Part shown: positions 24,240-34,194 of the stretch, piece by piece
How positions within the stretch are numbered: position 1 is the stretch's first letter
Layout: each line of letters opens with the position of its first letter
NCBI RefSeq assembly: GCF_002994745.2
Contig: NC_037088.1
Location: 3,229,001-3,293,000, forward strand
Direction: 5' to 3'
Length of the DNA: 64,000 nt
From: Rosa chinensis
Taxonomy: Eukaryota > Streptophyta > Magnoliopsida > Rosales > Rosaceae
Program-made: the position numbers and the translations under genes
Notes under the pieces: generated by a model
Told to the model about the DNA's origin: nothing
Databases searched by the model: none
The model's input: only the letters and a program-made list of their open reading frames with translations

Positions 24240-26910
24240 CTAAGGGGCTTCAGCGGCAGTCAAGCCCTCCGGCGGCTGTTGTTGCTCGGACTGACGACTC
24301 GTCTGGTTGGACCCAAGGGCGGTAGGACTCGGCGTTATAATGGTACCGTCCTCTCTTGTGTGGGTGGCCAAAAAGCCAGTGCAGAAGACCTCGGACTGAG
24401 TAGGAGGAGGGGTCCGCTGAGAATCTTCCGTCGGAAGCATACCACTCTCACCGCTACCTGAGCGGGCACCTTCGGCCTCAGTGGGAACCACATCCCTGGC
24501 GGGCGGTGCATTCTGACTTGACGACCCGGCAGGCTGGGATGCCTTGACCCAATCAATGGCGCCTTTTTTGGTTCAACAGTTCCACATTGGCCATGGCACC
24601 CGCCTTCGCTGCCTCAGTCATAGCCTTCTTGTATTCCGCCGACTGCTTGAACTTTTCCACAGCAGCAGACGCCTCACGCTTCCCCCCGCTCCCAGACGGG
24701 CAGCCTCATCTTCCAGCCTCTTAACCTCAGCAGACTTAGCGGTAGATTCCTGCTGAAGGATCTCAACTTTGTTGGCCTTTGCCTCCACTTGATCCTTCAG
24801 CAGAGCCATGTCTTGCTCTAGCTTGGAGACATGGTCATTCCGCTCCACGTCCCGCGCAACGGCCACAGACAGCTTGCCGCGAGCATCAGAGGCATCACAT
24901 TCTGCCTTGGTCAAGCGCCGCTCCGCATCCGTCAAACTGTCCTTGGTCTCCACCAGCTCCCTCTGGAGACCCTCAATCTCCTCCCTGAGCTGCCGCTCCA
25001 CCAGGGGCTGCTTGGAGGCTGCCAAGAACATCTCATGTAGCCCAACAGACAAGTCCCCGAAGACTGAGCTATAGGGCGACTGTTCAATGGCGGTTGAGCG
25101 CATGATTCCCTCCAGCCCGCCGAAACCCAACCGCTCTAGCTCCGTCAGGAATTCAGCATATGCAACAAATGAATCGAGGTCACTCGCTTGCACCTCCGGC
25201 CCAGCAGCCACAGTTGCCTTCAAAGGGGCCTGCCTTGCCTTCTTCTGCTGGCGGACCCCAATGGTATCCTTATCGGCCGCATCGTCCACGTCGACCTGGT
25301 CGTTTTGTCTCCACTTCCCTTGCGGTACCAACCATGTCACACTGGCGGCGACAGGGAACGCTCCCATCTGCGGCTCCAGCCCCGCAATAGTCACTGGCTC
25401 CTTGGAGGGCGCTACCCTCTCCTTCCGCAACCCACGCCTAATGGCTGGCATCCTCTCCTTCTGTTGCACTGGCGCAGCAGAGATATTGCTTCCACTAGCT
25501 CCGGCCTGCACCACGGGCGAGCCGTCGGGGCCGAGGTGGGAGTGAAGCGGCATCGGCAACACCACCTGCGTCTCGGACTGGCTCACCGCCAATGTCTCCA
25601 GATCCACAACTGTATGTTGGGCCGCCAGCCCAGAGGCATACATGCTCTCCAAAAAATTGTTGATCTCAGCACGATCCATGGCTTTCTCGAACGCCTCACG
25701 ACAAGCTTTGTTGCTGGCGGAGAATCTAAAAAAAAAAAAACAGCGAGTCAGCCCGACGGCAACCAGACTAAAACACTCGTCAGCGGAAGGTACTTACCAA
25801 GGGCTCGTGTCAACTGTTGATCGACCAGCAGCTCCCAACCGGTAAGTAGGCGAAGATCTAGCAAGTTATGATTCTGCCAGCAGCCACGGATCCTTGCCAA
25901 GTGACACTCGTCTTCACGCGTCAGATTATAGCGTAGCCCCGCTACAAAAAAAAAAAAAAACCAAGTGGTCAGTACAACAATTACGCAAACAAAAATCAAC
26001 TCTAGCCGGCGGTAGACTGACAACCTCGGATAGGTTGGAATTCCGACTTAATCGTGAAGGTCGGCTCTCCATCGTTGGACCCGGCCTGGTATTCCCATCT
26101 GACAGTGGCAACACAATAAGTCCCCCACCAGGGCGACATGGAATCCTATAAATTTTCAATTAGCTTCGGCGCCCCCTGGCGGCGGCTCAGATTCACTTGC
26201 CCGCTGCATCCTTGACGCTTCACATATACCAACTCATAGAAGTGCAGCACCTCCGCAACAGTGGGACCCTCGCAACCACTCAGGCGCCATAGCGAGTTGA
26301 GCGCTATCAGCAACCGCCACATGTTTGGGCAAATTTGCCCAAAGGCGAGGCCAAACTCGCAAACCAAGATTTGGAGGTTGGGCAATAGCGGGAATGTCAC
26401 ACCCTGACGGAAGATCGCCTCATGCACAGCAGCGTGCCCCACTGGTAGGATCAACGCTCGCTCGTCCTTCAGCGGTGGTCACAGCTTCACCACAGCCGGC
26501 AGGCGGAACACCCGCTTCACACGGTCGACGGTGACCACCGTCATCTGTCCTCCAGCCTCATCGACTACTGTACCGTCACTGAGAACCCACGCAGACTCAA
26601 CTTCTTCCCCGCCAGTCTCCTTCATCCCACCACCGGAACAGCTCGCAGCACTGTTGCTCGCCAGCCTCTCTTCCTGCCTGTCACGAGCTGCGACATCCTC
26701 TCTCACCCTATAACTCTTGGGGCGACCAGCGCGACCCATGCCAACTTCCCGGGGTATGGTCTGTAGCGGCACGATGTCTAGCGGTTCGGACAGTGAGATT
26801 CCTGCAGGGGTAGACGGACGCAACGAGTGAATAAACACCCTATCTGTCACGTTGAGCGATACGTTAGACCCAGAATCCTCACTGCTAGAAATCTCTACGA
26901 CGCTAGCCAT
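24240..26910 (-). pseudogene. Antisense spliced gene in the Tat 3' region (Transposase_28-like plus coiled coil)
   Basis: A gene antisense to pol. I infer three exons: 26910-26025, 25941-25798 and 25725-24240. The introns (83 and 72 bp) have GT/AG ends and strong T runs before the acceptor; exon 2 is exactly 48 codons. Exon 1 starts MASVVEISSSEDSGSN and holds a block (FPLLPNLQILVCEFGLAF ... NMWRLLIALNSLWRL) resembling the 'putative gypsy-type transposon' domain (PF04195). Exon 3 has a Pro/Ala-rich part and a long coiled coil (VERQLREEIEGLQREL ... SKLEQDMALLKDQVEAK). In-frame stops near 26466 and 26146 and frameshifts near 24685 and 24565 disable it. Function unknown. Confidence 0.7.
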
Positions 26911-27689
26911 CCCAATCCCTAAAACCCAAAGCCAGTCAGTGCATACAAGATCTAGGTTATCCCTATGTCAGTTGTACCCAAGAACATCAAGAACAATTTC
27001 CCAGAAACTACCAAAACAAGAACACAACACATTCGTACAATCAGCCCAGATTCGACCATCTAGGAAATCTCTAAAACCCCATCTCGCTATCAAACACCAA
27101 TAATCACCCCCACAACCCACCTCACACCCTCATACCATGTCACAAAGAACTGAGCACCCCAAATCGAAAACCCAAAAAAAAAATCAACAAAACCAAACAC
27201 AAATTCAATGGAACAGGGGTGAGATTCGGGGTAACAACCTTAAAGATGAAGGCTGTGGTGAATCAAAGGTGTGTCTCCGCTTCAGATAACTTTCGTGCTT
27301 CGACTATCGACAACTTCACGAAGTACTGGCAGTCTACTTCTCAGCACACAGGGCCAAGCTTGAAGACAACGATAACAAGCAAAGGCTACAAAGTGTCAAA
27401 CCTACAGATTTCCCCCCATTTTATGTCCACATCAAGTTAATCTCGTCCATCCGCTGAAAAATGACATCGCACCACAACCGTACACGTGCCTCACATGGCA
27501 CTTACTCTTTAGATTAACCGAGGCGAAATCAATAATTACTCGCATTAATGACGAGGTGACGGGCGTGCTGAAAAGACGTTATCGCACACGCTAATCCAAT
27601 ACATGTACGCCACGTGTCAGGCACCATCAGACGAAGCATCTATCTAAGATAACTATCGAAAAAAGGAAAATCAATCATCAGAACACTTG

Positions 27690-28046
27690 GCGAGATAGTC
27701 TCCGCTAGGCCTAACTCCGCCAGCGGAGCCTCTCCCTCTCCATCTACCAAGCGAGATAGTCTCCGCTAGGCGCAACTCCGCCAGCGGAACCTCTCCATCG
27801 CCATCTAGCAAGCGAGATAGTCTCTGCTAAGCGCAACTCCGCTAGCGGAACTTCTCCCTTTCTACCTTGCAAGCGAGAGTCTCCGCTAGGGGCAACTCCG
27901 CCAGCGGAACCTCTCCCTCTCCATCTAGCAAGTGAGATAGTCTCCGCTAAGTGCAATTCCGCTAGCGGAACTTCTCCCTTTCTATCTTGTAAGCGAGATG
28001 GTCTCTGCTATGCACAACTAGCAAAACTTCTCCCTATACCTCGCAA
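27690..28046 (+). repeat. 61-bp tandem array, about 5.8 copies, two alternating variants
   Basis: Units begin GCGAGATAGTCTCCGCTAGG and are 61 bp (one is 59). Two variants occur: type A ends CCATCTAGCAA and has CCGCCAGCGGA; type B ends CTACCTTGCAA or similar and has CCGCTAGCGGA. The order is A-A-B-A-B-B', the last unit being degenerate. Each unit can fold (TCCGCTAG against CTAGCGGA). The array lies in the 3' untranslated part of the Tat element, a known source of new satellite repeats. Confidence 0.88.
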
Positions 28047-28601
28047 AGGAGGCCAACACCGCTAACCATTACTCCATGTACTGGTCAAACCGACAGGCAT
28101 GCTCCAGCGACAACACTGATCACTGGATATCGGCAAAGGGACATCTACCAACGGCAATCCCCAAGGCAACGCCTCACTTTGACAACGACCGCCACGCGGC
28201 ATTACAGTCAAAACATGATCCTCCGGGACAAGTAGGGGGACAAGTCAACAGTCTTAGACGGCCCTGATCAGGCATGTTTGTTGACATTTGGCAACTGAGT
28301 ATACTTTTTTTTTTAAATGTCAGCTATGTTTCAACGTTTGATATATATATTGAGGTATAATATATAATAGATAATTGATATGTATGGTGTTGTTTCACAA
28401 AGCACCATGCCACTATCATGCATATATAATTGTATATATGTAAAGGCTGAAGCTTGCCATGCTTTTTGCCATTCCCAGACGACCCCGTTTCCCATTTCAA
28501 CATTTCTCATTCTTTTTGTTCTACCGAGAATCCCAAACAACCAAACTCAATTCTTCCAAACTTCCAGTCTTATATAGAGTCCAACTTCGACTCTTTGAGT
28601 C

Positions 28602-29233
28602 TTGAATCTCTGCCGTTCTGCAATTCAATCTTGGATTGATGATCTTGAAGGTGCCATTCATGAGTTATCACAAGCCCTACAAAAAGATGATCAGGACATA
28701 GTGAATGCTATGGATTTAGTGAAAGTGTGCAAGAGAAAATTGCAGACTTTAAGGGAGAGTGGATGGCTTTCTTTGTATGTTTGAGCAAGTTGTTCGATTT
28801 TGTAAAAAATAGAATATTAGTGTTTCAAACATAGATGATCAATATGTATGTCCAAGAAAGTCATGGCGTAAAGCTCCTGAAATGACAAATATGCATTACT
28901 ATCGCTTTGACTTATTATGTGCAGAGATTGATTTCCAACTTCAGGAGCTAGATAACCGTTTCAATGAGGTTACTACTGAACTTCTCCTTTGTTTGGCATC
29001 TCTAAGTCCTAATTATTCATTTGCAGCCTATGATAAGCAAAGTTTGATGCATCTTGCTGAGCTTTATCCTTATGATTTTTCTGCATCAGAGTTGTTACTA
29101 GAATGTCAGTTAGAGACTTATATTGATGATATGTGATCTAACAACAAATTCCAAGAATTGCAAGGGATTGCTGATCTTGCATAGAAATTAGTTGAGACAA
29201 GAAAGCATAAGACATATCCTTATGTTTATTTGT
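28602..29233 (+). pseudogene. hAT transposase, part 1
   Basis: Matches the TTF-type (ZMYM1-like) hAT transposases of plants: DIVNAMDLVKVCKRKLQTLRESGW near 28700 (stated by its first and last residues DIV and SGW), YYRFDLLCAEIDFQLQELDN near 28900, RFNEVTTELLLCLASLSP near 28955 and ELYPYDFSASELLLECQL near 29060. The stretch 28790-28860 is out of frame, stops lie at 29134-29136 and near 29182, and the solo LTR cuts it at 29233. Confidence 0.75.
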
Positions 29234-29708
29234 TGATTACACGCATTTTTATATGTGTAATTATATCTAAAATACTATAATTAAGCTAATCCTCGAGTGA
29301 ATCATTATGTAATTAATTCATTTCTATTTATTGTGTAGGAAATAAGCGGAATCACGGAAACGAGATAAAACAATGCACAATTTAGAGTAATATGGAACTC
29401 TCGACAAATTGACGAACCGGTCAAATGGTCATTCATCGAACAAATGAGACAAGAAAGCATATTTAATTAAACTAATAAATATTGGTTTAATTAAAGAATG
29501 GTGGCTGGGCTTAATTAAGCTATCAATTATTCATTTCTTTTTGCCGTTTCTTTATCTCCACGTGCAGCAGCTTAATTATGGCCTTTTGGGTGATGGTTCA
29601 ATTAACCAATGGGTGCAGCCACTCCATTCCTGACACGTGGCAGGCCTACTCTCTTCTCATTACATTGATGTCATGGTGCCCATTTCTGAGCCATTCGATT
29701 GCAGCTGG

Positions 29709-29748
<40 letters not shown>

Positions 29749-30977
29749 CTGCTTTCTTTCTCTTGGGGGAGAACCCTTCAACAGCGCCGCACAGCAGCCT
29801 TGGGAGGGTTGCTGCCCTTCCACTCCTCTCCCCTTCCATTTCTCTTATTTTCTTTACTTTTCTTGTGGGTATTTGGAGGATTTCTCACTCAAGCTTCAAA
29901 GAATCATCATCAAGAGCACCACATCTCTATTTTGGATAGTTAGGAGAAGAAATTACTTGGTTCATACTAGCTCATAGCTAGGAGTGAGCCAAGCTAACTC
30001 TCCCCTCTCTTCCTTATTATCTATTCCATAATTTTGTTTGTTATTGATGATGTATTTGACTATGGATAGTGAGTAGTTCAATTTTGGGAGTTAGGGTTGT
30101 GAAGCCCTAACTCATCTTGTATATTGATGCTTTACTTTTAATAAATGCAATTTCCATTGTGTGTGCTTTAAATCCGAAGTTATTGGTCCTTAGAAGCATG
30201 TTTCTAGGCTTTGTCAACCTTTGAAATTATGTTGTGGGCAATTGTGATGAATAGATTGATAAATTGACAACTTATTAGTCTTGTGGCATCTAGGATTTAA
30301 GTGTGGTGACCATTAGCTGGCTTAATTGTAGCTAAGCTTGCTTGAGTCTCTATTATCTTGCTCTCTAGGCCTCTAATTTTGGATATCGCTGCCTTAACCT
30401 GCGTAATGCCCAAATTAGAGAGTTGATTGTAGCTTTAACCGGCATAGTCAATACACCGAAAGGATAATTGGTTTAGTAGCCTTAACTGGTACTAGATACA
30501 GGACTCAACACATATAGGAAATGCATGCATTTGTGAAATTGACATTGATATTTGCAAGATAGTTAGTGTGAATCATCTGACACTCCCCTGTTCCTATTAA
30601 TTTGAAAACCCAAATTTAATTTTCTAGTTTGTTAATTAGTTGTTTAGTTTACTTTTCAGTTGCGTTTAATTTAGTTAATTCACAATTCAAAACTTCCTAC
30701 AATTTTCGACTCATTTGTGCATATCCACCACTAGGCTCTTAGTTTTGATTAGGCTTTGGTGAAAACTAAAGTAGAGCATTGTTAAGGCTTGGTGCCTTAG
30801 AATAGCCTTTTTATTTATTTTCTTTTTCTTTTTCCTTTATTTGCTTAGTGACTCTAGTTCCGACTATCCAAGGATTGTGGGTTAGCCACTAATCCCCGTG
30901 GTATGATAATTTTGGGCTTAATACTTCCCTATCTTGACACGATTCATACGCTTGCGAGAGTATATGTATCCAAGTCA
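29234..30977 (+). mobile_element. Solo LTR, 1,744 bp, inside the hAT transposase
   Basis: Begins TGATTACACGC and ends CCAAGTCA. The flanks TTTGT (29229-29233) and TTTGC (30978-30982) form a 5-bp duplication with one transition. Skipping the LTR and one duplicate restores the transposase frame at the Y-L-L-I-T-L-A block, which confirms the borders. It contains a (TA)n tract and a leader-like CT-rich region. It shares its general layout with the solo LTR at 7933-9911 (a GTGAAGCCC-like phrase downstream of the TATA region) but is clearly diverged. Confidence 0.85.
29713..29747. repeat. (TA)n microsatellite
   Basis: About 35 bp of perfect AT alternation inside the solo LTR. It could double as a TATA region for the LTR. 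Confidence 0.9.
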
Positions 30978-31203
30978 TTTGCTGATCACTTTGGCTCTAC
31001 TACTTCCCGTTGCAACAGCCTCTGTTGAAAGAGCTTTTTCTGCCATGAATATTATCAAGAATCGAATTCGCAATCGAATGGGAGACCGATGGATGAATGA
31101 TAGCTTAGTTATATACCTTGAGAATGATATATTCAATTCCATTGACAATGAGTCTGTTATTCAGCGTTTTCAAAACATGGCACCTCGTAGAGGACAATTA
31201 TAG
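30978..31203 (+). pseudogene. hAT transposase, part 2 (dimerisation domain)
   Basis: The C-terminal hAT dimerisation domain: LLITLALLLPVATASVERAF, then SAMNIIKNRIRNRMGD, SLVIYLENDIF and VIQRFQNM, ending at TAG 31201-31203. The T-ASVERAFSAM core is the signature of the hAT family. It is undamaged in itself and joins part 1 across the solo LTR. Transposition activity is impossible in the present state. Confidence 0.85.
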
Positions 31204-31352
31204 ATGTGGAAGTACTCTGCTTTTCACTTAAATTTTTTTATTAAATTCGGTTTCTTTGATTGCACTCTTCTGCTTCCATTTGGCACAAATATGTTAATAA
31301 ATGAGTATATTCCAGCTTGCCCCCAGAGATATATATTCCTGCATCTGCCAGT

Positions 31353-32815
31353 GCGTGCAACTTCTTTCGGGAAGAAAGACGACCCTGATAAACCTCTATG
31401 GTCTTCCATCACTACTGGAGTTTATTCTATCAAGTCTGGCTCAGGTATAATCCAAAACCATGCCACTAACCCTCATCAATCCCACTCTGTTAGTATTGAT
31501 GTTTGGAAATGGCTGTGGAAAGTCCGCGCAACATCGAGAGTGAAGCATTTCCTTTGGAGGGCGATGTCCAACTCCTTGGCTACTAACTACAACCGATACA
31601 ACAGACACTTAGCTCAATCTCCGTTGTGTCCCCTGTGCCAAGACCATCCTGAGATAACCATTGAACACATTTTGCTGCTATGTCCTTGGGCTAAGCAAAC
31701 CTGGTTTGCTGACCCATTTTCTTATCGAATCGACCCCCAGTCTATCACTTCTTTAGACAGGTGGGTCTCGGCTCTGTTTGTTACAAATGGTGGCCTTACT
31801 TAGCCTATGGATCCTCACTTCCCAACTCATGTGGTCTACCTACTTTGGTTTATCTGGAAAGAACGTTGCAACTCGATGTTCAACCATACTATACCAAACT
31901 CTCTATGTGTAGCTACAAGAGCTTTTTCTGCTTCAATGGAATTCTTGGCTGTTCCTTCAACCTTAAGTCCTATTACACGGTGTTCCAGTCCTTCTGAGGA
32001 ATCTCCACTTTGGCTTCCTCCACCTATTGGATCTTGCAAAATTAATACTGACGCTGCATGGGATTCTAGCTCTTTAACCTGTGGCCTGTACGTCAGCTCT
32101 TCTGCGGGACTCTACGGGTGCTCTTTTGAATGGTCTCTCCTGATAAAGTAATTTGGGGTTCACATCCAAAACCAATTGGCAATGGATGGAGTGGCCCAAA
32201 CCCTTATAAACTCATAGGCAAGGTCCCATTTTTCCCATGTGGGATGTGTATATTCTTAACACGCCCCCGCACGTGTGGCGAATTTTCAAGTCATACACGT
32301 GGACAACTTGGGTAACGTGGAGCCCGTGTGGCCACGAGGCATGCACACGTGGGTAACCCACTTTGATACCATGATAAAGTAATTTGGGATTTACATCCAA
32401 AACCAATTGGCAATAGATGGAGTGGTCCAAACTCTTATAAGCCCATAGGCAAGGTCCATTTTTCCCATGTGAGATGTATATATATTCTCAACATCTCCCG
32501 GACGGACTTTGATTCCTCTTCTCTGGTAGCTGAAGCTATGGCAATTGATCTTGGCCTCAGCCTTGCTTCCTCTATGTCTCTTTCTTCTTTTCAGTTGGAA
32601 TCAGACTCTCTGGTGTTGATTTCAGCCTTTTTAAATCCTCTCTCGGCGGTGGATTGGTCAGCTTCTCAGATTGCTTCTAGTATTCGAGCTAAAGCTTCCC
32701 GCTTCAACCGTGTAAACTGGCGTTGGTCCAATAGGAAGACAAACGCTGCAGCTAATCTTGTGGCGGTGTTGGCTTCGCGCAGGGTGTGCCCGGTGGATTA
32801 GGACTCCAACCCTCC
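31353..32815 (+). pseudogene. LINE ORF2 C-terminus: zf-RVT linker and RNase H, split by TRIM copy C
   Basis: Resumes the LINE at ATSFGKKDDPDKPLWSS. zf-RVT block: VWKWLWKVRATSRVKHFLWR and CPLCQDHPEITIEHILLLCP (C-x2-C-x5-E..H..C). A TAG at 31801-31803 is followed by VVYLLWFIWKERCNSM. RNase H: CKINTDAAWD (D) near 32035, then after the TRIM the block SSLVAEAMAIDLGL (E) near 32518 and ESDSLVLISAF (D) near 32600. The frame after the TRIM differs from that before it even when the insertion is discounted, so the domain was already damaged or decayed later. The tail ends in a poly-A-like run at 32973-32987. Confidence 0.85.
32141..32493 (-). mobile_element. TRIM family 2, copy C (353 bp, complete)
   Basis: A very small LTR element read on the minus strand. 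Plus-strand-left LTR 32141-32261 (121 bp), right LTR 32372-32493 (122 bp), internal part 110 bp. On its sense strand the LTR runs TGTTRAGAATAT...TTTATCA, followed by TGGTATCAAAGTGGG (initiator tRNA-Met site, slightly decayed) and, before the 3' LTR, the purine tract GCGGGGGCG. A perfect TCTCC duplication (32136-32140 and 32494-32498) lies within the LINE RNase H. The LTRs differ at about 9 percent by hand count. There is no coding sequence. Confidence 0.94.
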
Positions 32816-32987
32816 TCCCTCCCTAATGCGTATATTGCTCTTCGATGCAGCTAGCCCGCCCCCTTAGTCTTATGGTGCTTATGGGAGCTGCTTTTTCTTT
32901 TCGTTTGTTTCAGGCTTTCTGCCTCTGGTTTCTTTTTCCTTTGTTATGTTCCTGGTTGTTTCTCTGTTAGCCAAAAAAATAAAAAAA

Positions 32988-33000
32988 TTATTAGCCCACA
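32988..33000 (+). repeat. Right target-site duplication of the nested LINE
   Basis: TTATTAGCCCACA directly after the A-rich tail; identical to 11099-11111. Confidence 0.8.
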
Positions 33001-33525
33001 TTTTTTTCTTCACTCAACATAAATTCTACCCAGTACGCTACGAGATGTCATTTCACTGAATTCGGGACGCAAACTATGCAAAAATATGTCACGAAGTGGA
33101 TGCAAGAAGCGCTGTCAGCTGCTCTATAAAGATGCCTAGCAGCCCATAGGTGTAATGAAAACGTTGTGTTAGTGTGTACTAGATAACAGTTCATGCATGA
33201 GAAGGACTAGAACAAGAATAACTATGAATGTGGATATATTGCTCCCGAATATTAAAACTATAAGAATGTGAGTTGTTAAATTAATCACTTCTTAAACTAA
33301 ATATTATGTTTCTAGAGTATTATGATAGTATTTTTAGCCTGATAAATACGATCGAGGCTTGGAGGGATATCTTGTTATTTTCATAGAAAACATGAGTTCA
33401 TTTCTAGTCAATTGGAACCGTTAACAGTATTACGTACATAATCATCTAGATGCATAAAAAAATTCTGCTAAAACTTTTTGTGTTGGACTAATACGGAGCT
33501 AGCTATTTGCAACCGCGCTTTGCCA
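33001..33525. other. Intergenic, nothing recognised
   Basis: AT-rich single-copy-looking sequence with no ORF of note and no repeat boundary found. Confidence 0.5.
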
Positions 33526-33530
33526 ACTTT

Positions 33531-34189
33531 TGTTGGAGAGGAAAGATCCCACATTAGAAAAGTGATAAATAAAATATAACTTATAAGTGGGTGGATCTCA
33601 CCCAATTGTACCGAGGCCTTTTGTGATTAAAACCCAACACCTATCAGGTGGTTAAGTTGGGACAGTATCGGTACAATGGTGGGCCACAGGCCACGCTTGT
33701 CGCTGTTTAACATGGTATCAGAGCGGGTCTCTCTCCAATTGCTTCGTCATCATGGACCTGGATATGGGTTCATTCATTAATTGATTTACCAATCTCCTCT
33801 CCAATCATGGACCTAGTTTGGGTTCATTAAATTGGCCATCGGAAGTTTCCGATTGGATTATTGCCAAATGTCCGATGTGGGCCTTGGATTGTTATGTGAT
33901 TGGTCAAGTCTCTAATGTGGGACTTGTGACCCTATTTCCAATGTGGAATCGGGTTTGTCAATTAATTCCACGTGCATACCTAGAGCTAGGTTGCACGTGA
34001 GGGGGCGTGTTGGAGAGGAAAGATCCCACATTAGAAAAGTGATAAATAAAATATAACTTATAAGTGGGTGGATCTCACCCAATTGTACCGAGGCCTTTTG
34101 TGATGAAAACCCAACACCTATCAGGTGGTTAAGTTTGGACAGTATCGGTACAATGGTGGGCCACAGGTCACGCTTGTCGCTGTTTAACA
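33531..34189 (+). mobile_element. TRIM family 1, copy B (complete, young)
   Basis: 5' LTR 33531-33712 and 3' LTR 34008-34189, both 182 bp, differing at only three positions by hand count (about 1.6 percent). A perfect ACTTT duplication flanks it (33526-33530 and 34190-34194). The primer-binding site TGGTATCAGAGCGGG starts at 33713, an exact initiator tRNA-Met match in its first 12 bases. The purine tract GTGAGGGGGCG ends at 34007. The internal part (295 bp) is non-coding and is longer than that of copy A by about 110 bp. A strong hairpin lies directly before the purine tract. Confidence 0.96.
33713..33724 (+). promoter_or_regulatory. Primer-binding site of TRIM copy B
   Basis: TGGTATCAGAGC directly follows the 5' LTR; it is complementary to the 3' end of initiator tRNA-Met, the usual copia and TRIM primer. 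Confidence 0.9.
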
Positions 34190-34194
34190 ACTTT

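Larger units (their letters stand above)
14990..28270 (+). mobile_element. Ty3/gypsy retrotransposon, Tat lineage, 3' LTR not found
   Basis: Order: 5' LTR (about 14990-15492), primer-binding region, gag, protease, reverse transcriptase, RNase H, a second RNase H, integrase with GPY-type C-terminus, a long 3' region with an antisense spliced gene, a 61-bp tandem array, and a purine-rich tract near 28220-28237. The second RNase H between the first one and integrase is the hallmark of Tat elements. A 2.5-kb foreign insert interrupts gag. No 3' LTR matching the 5' LTR was found before the hAT sequence, so the 3' end is either deleted or too diverged to see by eye. Confidence 0.85.
28270..31352 (+). 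mobile_element. hAT element remnant (TTF-type transposase), right end visible
   Basis: The transposase C-terminal part is split by a solo LTR (29234-30977). After the stop at 31201-31203 comes AT-rich sequence ending CCTGCATCTGCCAGTG at about 31352. Read inverted this begins CACTGGCAGATGCAGGA, the style of hAT terminal inverted repeats. The LINE sequence starts right after, so the element sits at the LINE break. The left end was not identified; 28270 is where the gypsy sequence stops being recognisable. Confidence 0.55.
11112..32987 (+). mobile_element. L1-type LINE footprint, opened up by nested insertions
   Basis: The outer limits of one 5'-truncated LINE. It starts inside ORF1 (11112), runs through endonuclease and reverse transcriptase to about 14990, and resumes at about 31353 with the zf-RVT and RNase H parts. 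It ends in an A-rich tail (32973-32987). A 13-bp duplication (11099-11111 and 32988-33000) frames the whole, so the two halves most likely belong to one insertion although about 16 kb of gypsy and hAT material now separates them. The halves overlap by about 75 bp, which a simple insertion does not explain. Confidence 0.75.

Noticed and set aside
24779..25845. Several long plus-strand frames under the antisense gene
   Set aside because: They are GC-rich shadows of the coiled-coil exon; none shows a domain or fits the intron structure.
27690..28046. CRISPR-like regular repeats
   Set aside because: Units are contiguous 61-bp repeats without unique spacers, in a plant retroelement; it is a minisatellite.
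28225..28300. Possible 3' LTR start of the Tat element (TGTTTGTTGACATTTGG)
   Set aside because: Only a weak resemblance to the presumed 5' LTR start (TGTGTACTTACATAGG); it does not extend, so no 3' LTR is called.
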